From: DHVE2 group archaeon
Lineage (GTDB): Archaea; Thermoplasmatota; Thermoplasmata; Thermoplasmatales; Aciduliprofundaceae
Length of the DNA: 8,534 nt
Assembly: GCA_015520985.1 (NCBI GenBank)
Contig: WAOY01000097.1
Coordinates: 1 to 8,534 of the forward strand
Reading direction: 5' to 3'
Below are positions 1-4,760 of this stretch, piece after piece. How positions within the stretch are numbered: position 1 is the stretch's first letter; each line of letters starts with the position of its first letter. Made by a program: the position numbers and the translations under genes. The notes beneath the pieces are model-generated. The model ran no database searches and had not been told where the DNA came from. It worked only from the letters and a program-made list of their open reading frames with translations.

Positions 1-564
1 ATGTGGGGCCTTGACAAGCTCAAGGAAGTAGTGGACACAGTGATCACGATTCCCAACGACAAGTTGCTTGAACTTGTTCCCAGGCTGCCGCTAAATCTCG
101 CCTTCAAGGTGGCGGACGAACTGCTTATGCGAGCGATAAAGGGCATAGCGGAGATGATAACCAAGCCCGGACTGGTGAACCTGGACTTCAATGATCTGAA
201 GACAATAATGAAGGGCGGCGGAGTGGCCATGATTGGCATGGGCGAGAGCGACTCTGAGAACCGCGCCGAGGACGCGATAAAGGAGGCGCTCAATTCGCCG
301 CTCATTGAGGCGGACATAAGCGAGGCCACCGGCGCGCTCATAGACGTGGTGGGCGGAGAGAACATGACGGTGAAGGAGGCGGAGAGCGTCGCGGAGTATG
401 TGCAGTCCAAGATAAGTGAAGGTGCCAGGATCATATGGGGTGCGTCCATTGATCCGACCCTGGGCAACATGATCAGGGTGATGGTGGTGATTACCGGGGT
501 GAAGTCCCCGTACATCCACGGCCGGGAGACCATAAGCAGCAGGGAGATAGATGTGATAAGGTGA
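1..564 (+). CDS. ftsZ: Cell division protein FtsZ, C-terminal part (5' truncated by window edge)
   Basis: Tubulin-like GTPase that polymerises into the cytokinetic ring at mid-cell. Only the last 187 residues are here; the nucleotide-binding half, with the GGGTGTG signature, lies before the window, so the ATG at base 1 is an internal methionine and not the start. The visible part begins in the central helix H7 region (NDKLLELVPRLPL, residues 19-31). It continues through the T7 synergy loop VNLDFNDL, whose N60, D62 and D65 match the catalytic NxDxxD that completes the GTPase site of the next subunit. The FtsZ C-terminal domain follows (GGGVAMIGMGES from residue 72, GARIIWGASIDPTLGN at 141-156, VVITGVKSP at 162-170). 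After the core only about 17 residues remain, so there is no long linker. The stop codon overlaps the secE ribosome binding site, suggesting co-transcription with the secretion and ribosomal genes that follow. Confidence 0.95.
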   Translation: MWGLDKLKEVVDTVITIPNDKLLELVPRLPLNLAFKVADELLMRAIKGIAEMITKPGLVNLDFNDLKTIMKGGGVAMIGMGESDSENRAEDAIKEALNSPLIEADISEATGALIDVVGGENMTVKEAESVAEYVQSKISEGARIIWGASIDPTLGNMIRVMVVITGVKSPYIHGRETISSREIDVIR

Positions 565-568
565 GGAA

Positions 569-793
569 ATGAGCATCGTTGACAGGAGTGCGGAGATACA
601 GCGAAAAATCGAGCAGCGTTTCTCGCGCATAGGCAAGGGGAAGTTCTCGAGGATACTGAAGATGGCCAGGAAACCAACCAGGGACGAGTATGCGAAGGTG
701 ATCACCATAACGGGCATCGGGATAATTCTCATAGGGGGTGTTGGATTTCTCATATACCTCCTCCTTCAGGTTTACCTGCCCATACCCAAGTAA
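569..793 (+). CDS. secE: Preprotein translocase subunit SecE (Sec61 gamma)
   Basis: Small essential subunit of the SecYE(beta) protein-conducting channel in the cytoplasmic membrane; it clamps the two halves of SecY. The 74-residue protein has an amphipathic cytoplasmic N-terminus (about 1-28), the conserved archaeal/eukaryotic signature RILKMARKPTRDEY at 28-41, and a single hydrophobic membrane segment at about 44-68 (VITITGIGIILIGGVGFLIY onward). Length and layout match archaeal SecE, which has one TM helix rather than the three of E. coli. The ATG lies 4 nt after GGTGA (560-564), a Shine-Dalgarno sequence overlapping the ftsZ stop, so translation is probably coupled. It is followed 12 nt later by spt5, the archaeal counterpart of the bacterial secE-nusG pair. 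Confidence 0.95.
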   Translation: MSIVDRSAEIQRKIEQRFSRIGKGKFSRILKMARKPTRDEYAKVITITGIGIILIGGVGFLIYLLLQVYLPIPK

Positions 794-805
794 CGAGGGA
801 TGGAA

Positions 806-1651
806 ATGCTGGACATCGAGATAAATGAGGTGGATTTTCGCATCCCCGCCGGAAGGCCCGCGGAGGTAGTGCTCATCCTGAAGAACAGGGAGAGCAAGAA
901 GCAGAGCGCCAGGCTGAAGATAGTGCCCCGCTTTGAGATGAAGGATACGAGCCTGGAATGGCGGATGGACATCGACGGCATAGGTAAGGAGAAGGAGAGC
1001 CTGCTGGTGAGCGGCGAGGAAGCCAAGGTAATGGAGTACAGCGTGGATGTTCCCAAGATGAAGAACAAGGACATATTCCTGAGCATCTACCCGCCGAAGG
1101 CCTCCGAGATTGGGGACGTGGGCATATTCAAGGTAATAGTTGATAATGACGTGGCATGGGAGAGGGACATCACAGTCCAGGTGGACACGGCTATAGTGGC
1201 CGTGAAGACGCAGATCGGGCAGGAGGTAAAGGTCGCCAGGGAACTGGGGCTGAAGGCGAAGATGAAGGGCTGGAAGGAGATATACGCGATCCTCGCCCCC
1301 TACGACCTCAAGGGCTACGTGCTCGTTGAGACCTCAAGGCCTGACAAGATCCTCTCAATAATCCGCGGCATGCGCGGCACCAAGGGCGTGGTGCGCGGCG
1401 AGATGAAGATAGAGGACGTTAAGCACTATCTCACGCCCACTCCGACTATAACCACGATATCCAAGGGGGATATCGTTGAGCTTGTCGAGGGACCCTTCAA
1501 GGGCGAGCATGCCCGCGTGATCGATATAGATGAGGCGAAGAACGAAATCACGGTGGAGCTGTTCGAAGCGATGGTTCCCATACCCATAACCGTGAAGGCG
1601 GAAGCGGTTAGAGTGATTGAGAGAGGTGATAGAGATGGGTCAAACAGTTGA
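806..1651 (+). CDS. spt5: Transcription elongation factor Spt5 (NusG family) with long N-terminal extension
   Basis: Processivity factor that, with Spt4, bridges the RNA polymerase clamp over the DNA cleft and contacts the ribosome. Of 281 residues, about 129-211 form the NGN domain ([20 protein letters not shown], then [16 protein letters not shown] and [14 protein letters not shown]), and about 217-273 form the KOW domain ([20 protein letters not shown] at 219-238, ending in [10 protein letters not shown]). These two alone make up a normal archaeal Spt5 of roughly 145-150 residues. The first 128 residues are an extra beta-rich module, possibly Ig-like ([20 protein letters not shown] pattern); I do not recognise it as a named family. 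I chose ATG 806 because GAGG (795-798) sits 7 nt upstream, the same spacing seen at rpl1 and the dehydrogenase gene; ATG 800 (two residues longer) would directly abut that motif. The 3' end overlaps rpl11 by 17 nt. Confidence 0.93.
   Translation: MLDIEINEVDFRIPAGRPAEVVLILKNRESKKQSARLKIVPRFEMKDTSLEWRMDIDGIGKEKESLLVSGEEAKVMEYSVDVPKMKNKDIFLSIYPPKASEIGDVGIFKVIVDNDVAWERDITVQVDTAIVAVKTQIGQEVKVARELGLKAKMKGWKEIYAILAPYDLKGYVLVETSRPDKILSIIRGMRGTKGVVRGEMKIEDVKHYLTPTPTITTISKGDIVELVEGPFKGEHARVIDIDEAKNEITVELFEAMVPIPITVKAEAVRVIERGDRDGSNS
1623..1630 (+). promoter_or_regulatory. Shine-Dalgarno site of rpl11, inside spt5
   Basis: GAGGTGAT is an eight-base match to the complement of the archaeal 16S 3' end. 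It lies 4 nt before ATG 1635 and within the last codons of spt5. It decides the rpl11 start: the in-frame TTG at 1617 lies upstream of it and the GTG at 1626 lies within it, so neither can use it. It also implies that ribosomes finishing spt5 pass over the site. Confidence 0.8.
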
Positions 1652-2108
1652 GGTTCTGGTTGAAGGCGGAAAGGCGACTCCCGGGCCTCCCCTGGGTCCC
1701 GCCCTGGGGCCGCTGGGGGTGAACGTGGCGCAGGTGGTCAAGGTAATCAATGAGAAGACGAAGGCGTATGCCGGTATGCAGGTTCCCGTGAAGGTGGAGG
1801 TGGACCCGAAGACCAAGGAGTTCACGGTCACCGTGGGCACGCCTCCCACGACGGCGCTCATAAAGAAGGAACTCGGCATTGAAAAGGGCGCCAGCAAGAG
1901 AGACGAAATCGTCGGGAATTTGACGATTGATCAGGTGATCAAAATCGCCAGGATGAAGCACGACAACACCCTTTCTTACGATCTCCGCGGAACTGTGCTG
2001 GAGGTGCTTGGTACCTGCGTCTCCATGGGTGTGACCGTGGAAGGCAAGGATCCGAGAGAGGTGCAAAAGCTTATAAAGGAGAACGAAATCACCATCCCAG
2101 AAGAGTGA
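1635..2108 (+). CDS. rpl11: Large subunit ribosomal protein L11 (uL11)
   Basis: L11 binds the GTPase-associated region of 23S rRNA (H43/H44) at the base of the L10/L12 stalk and moves during factor-dependent GTP hydrolysis. The 157-residue protein starts [20 protein letters not shown], matching the archaeal family N-terminus. The proline-rich linker typical of the N-terminal domain follows ([22 protein letters not shown]), with [21 protein letters not shown] at its end. The C-terminal rRNA-binding domain contains [17 protein letters not shown] and the [20 protein letters not shown] helix-strand region. It lacks the long C-terminal extension of some archaeal homologues. ATG 1635 was chosen for the strong Shine-Dalgarno 4 nt upstream and the conserved MxxxVEVLV start. 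It overlaps the end of spt5 by 17 nt and is followed by a 53-nt gap containing a hairpin. Confidence 0.96.
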   Translation: MGQTVEVLVEGGKATPGPPLGPALGPLGVNVAQVVKVINEKTKAYAGMQVPVKVEVDPKTKEFTVTVGTPPTTALIKKELGIEKGASKRDEIVGNLTIDQVIKIARMKHDNTLSYDLRGTVLEVLGTCVSMGVTVEGKDPREVQKLIKENEITIPEE

Positions 2109-2115
2109 AGGATGA

Positions 2116-2150
2116 CTTGTAGGAGAGCCGTCTGGCTCGCTCACTACAAG
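2116..2150 (+). promoter_or_regulatory. Candidate ribosomal protein L1 autoregulatory hairpin upstream of rpl1
   Basis: The only sizeable gap in the ribosomal cluster folds into a two-part stem-loop. CTTGTAG (2116-2122) pairs perfectly with CTACAAG (2144-2150). Inside it, GAGCC (2125-2129) pairs with GGCTC (2134-2138) around a GTCT loop. Between the stems is an asymmetric internal loop, GA on the 5' side and GCTCA on the 3' side. From memory, L1 targets in methanococcal L1 mRNA and in 23S helix H77 share this plan: a stem, a 5' GA-type strand, a short GGC-containing stem, and a longer 3' loop strand. The last paired base is the first base of the rpl1 Shine-Dalgarno, so protein bound here would block initiation. 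There is no T-run, so it is not a terminator. The pairing is seen directly; L1 recognition is inferred. Confidence 0.65.
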
Positions 2151-2156
2151 GAGGTG
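2150..2156 (+). promoter_or_regulatory. Shine-Dalgarno site of rpl1, abutting the hairpin
   Basis: GGAGGTG lies 5 nt before a TTG codon at 2162 and supports TTG as the real start of rpl1. No ATG or GTG with a comparable site exists at the beginning of that frame. Its first G closes the hairpin at 2116-2150, tying access of the site to the fold. Confidence 0.8.
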
Positions 2157-2161
2157 TTCAA

Positions 2162-2803
2162 TTGCACGATAAAATCGTAGAAGCGGTTCGCGAAGCGATA
2201 GAGAAGGCGAAGCCGAGGAATTTCAAGGAGAGCGTTGACCTCGCTATTAATTTGAAGGATGTTGACCTCAGCATCCCCAAGAACAGGATAAACGAGGAGG
2301 TCATCCTGCCAAGCGGCAGGGGCAAGGAGATCAAGGTTGCAGTTTTTGGTTCTGGCGAGACTGCGCTCAAGGCGAAGGAGTGCGCAGACCTGGTGATCCC
2401 TCCCGAGGAGATAGACAAGCTCGCCGAGAATAAGAGGAAGGCTAGGAAGATAGCGAATGAGTACGATTTCTTCATCGCCGAGGCTCCGTTGATGGGCAGG
2501 ATAGGTAAGGTTTTGGGCGTCATCCTGGGTCCCCGCGGCAAGATGCCCAAGCCCATACCCCCTGGCGGAGACCCCTGTCCCCTCGTGAAGAACCTCAAGA
2601 GGACCGTGAGGATGAGGAGCCGTGACAAGCGCACCTTCCACGTTCCCGTTGGCACGAGGGACATGGATCCTGAGGACATAGCGAAGAACATAGAGGAAGT
2701 GATCAAGAAACTGGAGGCAAAGCTTGAGAGGGGAATGCAGAACATAGACAGCATCTACGTGAAGACCACCATGGGTCCCGCAATCCGCATCAAACTGAGG
2801 TGA
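2162..2803 (+). CDS. rpl1: Large subunit ribosomal protein L1 (uL1)
   Basis: L1 forms the mobile stalk next to the ribosomal E site and helps release deacylated tRNA. In bacteria and methanococci it also represses its own operon by binding mRNA. The 213 residues match a full-length archaeal L1: VREAIEKAKPRNFKESVDLA near the N-terminus, LPSGRGKEIKVAVFGSGE at about 49-66, then domain II with NEYDFFIAEAPLMGRIGKVLG and the signature GVILGPRGKMPKP. Domain I then resumes (RTVRMRSRDKRTFHVPVGT) and closes with SIYVKTTMGPAIRIK. The start is TTG, supported by a strong Shine-Dalgarno 5 nt upstream; weak-codon starts suit genes under translational control. The candidate L1-binding hairpin lies immediately upstream. 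The stop is 5 nt before rpl10. Confidence 0.96.
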   Translation: MHDKIVEAVREAIEKAKPRNFKESVDLAINLKDVDLSIPKNRINEEVILPSGRGKEIKVAVFGSGETALKAKECADLVIPPEEIDKLAENKRKARKIANEYDFFIAEAPLMGRIGKVLGVILGPRGKMPKPIPPGGDPCPLVKNLKRTVRMRSRDKRTFHVPVGTRDMDPEDIAKNIEEVIKKLEAKLERGMQNIDSIYVKTTMGPAIRIKLR

Positions 2804-2808
2804 GGTGG

Positions 2809-3807
2809 ATGGCTCACGTTGCACCCTGGAAGATAGAATTCGTGGAAAAGCTCGTGGAACTCATCAACAAGTACCCTGTGGTGGGTATTGTCAACATAAA
2901 CAACATTCCCGCTCCACAGATGCAGAAGATGCGCGCCAACCTTCGTGGCAAGGCGGTGTTCATCGTCGGCAAGAACCGCCTCATCAAACTCGCGCTGGAG
3001 AAGGCGGGCAAGGAGAATCTCGCGGAACTTGCGAAGTACATCGACGGGCAGACCGGTGTGATATTCACAGATATGAACGCCTTCAAGCTCACCAAGATGC
3101 TCGACAAGACCAAGACCAAGGCACCTGCAAAGGGTGGGGAGATAGCCCCGGAGGACATCGTGGTGCATGAGGGCGAGACACCATTCAAGCCCGGCCCGAT
3201 AATAAGCGAACTGCAGAAAGTTGGTATTCCCGCGGCGATCCAGAAGGGCAAGATTGTCATAAGGAAGGACACCGTGGTGGTGAAGAAGGGGGAGGTCATA
3301 AGCCGAGATCTCGCGCAGGTACTTACCAAGCTGGAGATATACCCGCTCACCGTCGGACTTGACCTTCGCGCCGCCTACGAGGACGGCATGGTGTTCCCCA
3401 AGGACGTGCTCGAAGTCGATACGGATAAGGTATACGGCGATGTGCTGAACGCGATTCAGAGTGCGATCAATCTTAGCGTGAACGCGGCGTTCCCGACCAA
3501 GGTCACGATGCCCATCATAATCGCGAATGCCCACATGAAGGCGCTCAACCTAGCGGTCAACGCGGGCGTCGTGAACAGCGAAACGGTCAAGTTCATCCTG
3601 GCGAAGGCTTACGGCGAGATGCTCGCCGTGGCCTCGAAGCTTGGCGATGGGCTGGACGACGAACTGAAAAGTTTAATATCCACCTCCCATGTGGAGGTGA
3701 AGAGCGAAGAGAAGAAAGAGGAGAAAGAAGAGGAAAAGAAGGAGGAAGAAGAGGAAGAAAACAAGGAAGAGGAGGCCATCTCAGGTCTCGGAGCTCTGTT
3801 TGGATAA
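2809..3807 (+). CDS. rpl10: Large subunit ribosomal protein L10 (P0, uL10)
   Basis: L10 anchors the lateral stalk: its N-terminal domain binds 23S rRNA beside L11 and its C-terminal helices carry L12 dimers that recruit translation GTPases. The 332-residue protein opens MAHVAPWKIEFVEKLVELI, as archaeal family members do. The globular domain follows (NINNIPAPQMQKMRANLRGK, VGKNRLIKLALEKAGKE), then the archaeal insertion domain (about 108-180, with FKPGPIISELQKVGIPAAIQ). Next come the L12-binding helical spine (about 215-290), an acidic Lys/Glu tail, and the terminal GLGALFG motif shared with L12 that contacts elongation factors. Start: GTG 2800 and ATG 2809 are in frame. ATG was chosen because MAHVA is the family N-terminus, although GAGGTG (2802-2807) is then only 1 nt away, closer than at other genes here. 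Confidence 0.95.
   Translation: MAHVAPWKIEFVEKLVELINKYPVVGIVNINNIPAPQMQKMRANLRGKAVFIVGKNRLIKLALEKAGKENLAELAKYIDGQTGVIFTDMNAFKLTKMLDKTKTKAPAKGGEIAPEDIVVHEGETPFKPGPIISELQKVGIPAAIQKGKIVIRKDTVVVKKGEVISRDLAQVLTKLEIYPLTVGLDLRAAYEDGMVFPKDVLEVDTDKVYGDVLNAIQSAINLSVNAAFPTKVTMPIIIANAHMKALNLAVNAGVVNSETVKFILAKAYGEMLAVASKLGDGLDDELKSLISTSHVEVKSEEKKEEKEEEKKEEEEEENKEEEAISGLGALFG
3672..3699 (+). promoter_or_regulatory. TATA-like element followed by a perfect hairpin inside rpl10
   Basis: TTTAATAT (3672-3679), preceded by an A-rich GAAAAG resembling a BRE, lies in the rpl10 codons between the globular part and the acidic tail. Directly after it, CACCTCC (3681-3687) pairs perfectly with GGAGGTG (3693-3699) around CATGT. 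A start about 25 nt beyond the TATA-like box would fall near 3700, giving a transcript that covers rpl12. Since L12 is needed in several copies per ribosome, an internal promoter would make sense, but coding constraint or chance could equally explain both elements. Confidence 0.25.
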
Positions 3808-3809
3808 AG
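3709..3809 (+). repeat. rpl10 copy of a shared 101-nt C-terminal tail repeat
   Basis: This stretch aligns without gaps to 4048-4148 in rpl12. Counting by hand, 85 of 101 bases agree (16 mismatches, mostly at third positions or Lys/Glu swaps). It encodes the acidic Lys/Glu tail and the GLGALFG end including the stop codon. The similarity reflects the known homology of P0 and P1 tails and could be maintained by selection or gene conversion. It contains a 56-base all-purine run (3706-3761). Confidence 0.85.
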
Positions 3810-3815
3810 GAAAAA

Positions 3816-3821
3816 GGAGGT
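3816..3821 (+). promoter_or_regulatory. Shine-Dalgarno site of rpl12
   Basis: GGAGGT lies 7 nt before ATG 3829 and only 1 nt before the alternative in-frame GTG at 3823. It therefore selects the ATG, which also gives the family N-terminus MEYVY. Confidence 0.8.
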
Positions 3822-3828
3822 AGTGAAA

Positions 3829-4146
3829 ATGGAATATGTGTATAGCGCACTGATCCTGCATTCGCTGGGAAAGGAGATAACCGAAGAGGCAATAGCGAAC
3901 ATAATAAAGGCAGCGGGAGCGGAGCCGGACATGGCCAGGATCAAGGCCTTGGTGTCCGCGCTCAGTGAGATCGACATCGAAGAGGCGATAAAGACAGCGG
4001 CTATAGCGCCAGCGGCGGCACCTGCGGCTGCGCCAGCGGCGGCAGAGGAGAAGAAAGAGGAAGAGAAGGAAGAGGAGAAGAAGGAAGAAGAGGAAGAGAA
4101 GAAGGAAGAGGAAGCCATAGCAGGACTCGGAGCTCTGTTCGGATAA
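3829..4146 (+). CDS. rpl12: Large subunit ribosomal protein L12 (P1)
   Basis: Archaeal/eukaryotic-type stalk protein that binds L10 as dimers and recruits aEF1A, aEF2 and related GTPases; it is not homologous in sequence to bacterial L7/L12. The 105 residues comprise a helical dimerisation and L10-binding domain (1-58, starting [20 protein letters not shown]), an Ala/Pro-rich hinge ([15 protein letters not shown], 58-72), a Lys/Glu-rich tail (73-95) and the conserved GLGALFG end that binds factors. Length is typical for the family. ATG 3829 was preferred over GTG 3823 because GGAGGT is 7 nt upstream and MEYVY is the usual start. It lies 21 nt after rpl10 and 12 nt before a small membrane-protein ORF. 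Confidence 0.96.
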   Translation: MEYVYSALILHSLGKEITEEAIANIIKAAGAEPDMARIKALVSALSEIDIEEAIKTAAIAPAAAPAAAPAAAEEKKEEEKEEEKKEEEEEKKEEEAIAGLGALFG

Positions 4147-4148
4147 AG
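4048..4148 (+). repeat. rpl12 copy of the shared 101-nt C-terminal tail repeat
   Basis: Gapless partner of 3709-3809 in rpl10, with 85 of 101 bases the same by hand count. It lies within a 71-base all-purine run (4044-4114) and ends with the same GGAGCTCTGTT(T/C)GGATAAAG sequence across the stop codon. Confidence 0.85.
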
Positions 4149-4158
4149 CGGTGAGTGA

Positions 4159-4314
4159 ATGCACCGGGCTCTCGCTTACACGCTGCTATACGGGATACCA
4201 GCCGTGCTAATTGGCTACGGTATCTGGCAGAACCTGGTGGCGTTGATAGCGGGAGCCTCCTGGATGGCCACCTCTTTCATAATTTTTGAACTTCCCAAAA
4301 GGTACTACGAGTAA
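4159..4314 (+). CDS. Small hydrophobic protein, 51 residues, two predicted membrane segments; function unknown
   Basis: Short ORF directly after rpl12 that common length cut-offs would drop. ATG 4159 is preceded by GGTGA (4150-4154) with a 4-nt spacer, exactly the arrangement at secE, and by an in-frame TGA at 4156, so the start is unambiguous. The product begins MHRALAYTLLYGIPAVLIGY and has two hydrophobic stretches, about residues 5-20 and 24-45 (LVALIAGASWMATSFIIFEL), ending in a polar, tyrosine-rich KRYYE. Such a layout suggests a hairpin membrane protein with a positively charged end inside. It belongs to no family I recognise. The 12-nt gap suggests it is the last gene of the ribosomal transcript. 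Its last 10 nt overlap the end of the opposing PUA-domain gene. Evidence for coding is the Shine-Dalgarno, position and coherent hydrophobicity; chance is possible. Confidence 0.65.
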   Translation: MHRALAYTLLYGIPAVLIGYGIWQNLVALIAGASWMATSFIIFELPKRYYE

Positions 4315-4760
4315 TCGAAGATCTTGTCTCCGTAGTGGTGCAACGATTTCACGGCGATGCCCTTCTTCGCCTCTACCATTTCTTTGCCTGCCATTTCCGC
4401 TATCCCCACAGCCAGGGGCTTTTTGTACTTCTCGTCGCGCACGTAGACGCAGTCTCCCCTCTGGATGGATTCGTCAGCCTCCACGATTCCCGCCGCGAAA
4501 ACGTTTGCGCCGTTCAGCACGTGCTTAACGGCGCCCATATCCACTGTTACGTACTTCTCCCCGGGGGTGTTGCTGAGGAGAATGAGCACAGTGGGGTAAT
4601 ACTTTCCCTCGTGGAGGAAAAACGCCGGCATGGAATCAACAAGCACGATTTCCATATCTCCGTCCTCCACCATCTCGAAGGTTCCATCTGCCCATACGTC
4701 CATGGCGAGGTTCCTGCGTATTTCCTTAATCCTCTTCTTGCTCAGGTGGTACCTCCTCAT
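4305..4760 (-). CDS. PUA-domain RNA-binding protein, archaeal MCT-1/Tma20-like (COG2016-type)
   Basis: Predicted ribosome- or tRNA-associated RNA-binding protein of 151 residues. The N-terminal half (1-65: basic KKRIKEIRRNL, then VEDGDMEIVLVDSMPAFFLH) matches the domain that precedes the PUA fold in archaeal homologues of MCT-1/Tma20. Residues 69-145 are the PUA domain: YVTVDMGAVKHVLNGANVFA, GIVEADESIQRGDCVYVRDE, and KPLAVGIAEM. The MGAVKHVLNGANV segment is the RNA-binding helix region of PUA domains. Eukaryotic relatives act in translation re-initiation and ribosome recycling with DENR; whether the archaeal protein does the same is not settled. ATG 4760 follows GGAGGAG (4774-4768, - strand) and lies 35 nt inside the end of the TPR gene, so translation is probably coupled to it. 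The 3' end overlaps the facing small ORF by 10 nt. Confidence 0.88.
   Translation of the reverse strand: MRRYHLSKKRIKEIRRNLAMDVWADGTFEMVEDGDMEIVLVDSMPAFFLHEGKYYPTVLILLSNTPGEKYVTVDMGAVKHVLNGANVFAAGIVEADESIQRGDCVYVRDEKYKKPLAVGIAEMAGKEMVEAKKGIAVKSLHHYGDKIFDYS

Noticed and set aside
91..753. 220-codon ORF on the - strand
   Set aside because: It lies opposite ftsZ and secE, both of which show clear family motifs; its product is a His/Arg/Leu-rich shadow without coherent domains.
2116..2150. Hairpin as an intrinsic terminator after rpl11
   Set aside because: There is no T-run after it and it leads directly into the rpl1 Shine-Dalgarno; a regulatory role fits better.
2755..3534. 259-codon ORF on the - strand opposite rpl10
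   Set aside because: rpl10 is unmistakable on the + strand; the antisense frame is open because of codon bias and has no ribosome binding site or recognisable motif.
3706..4114. Purine-rich tails as a simple-sequence or CRISPR-like repeat
   Set aside because: They encode the well-known acidic Lys/Glu tails of P0 and P1 and have no regular spacer structure.
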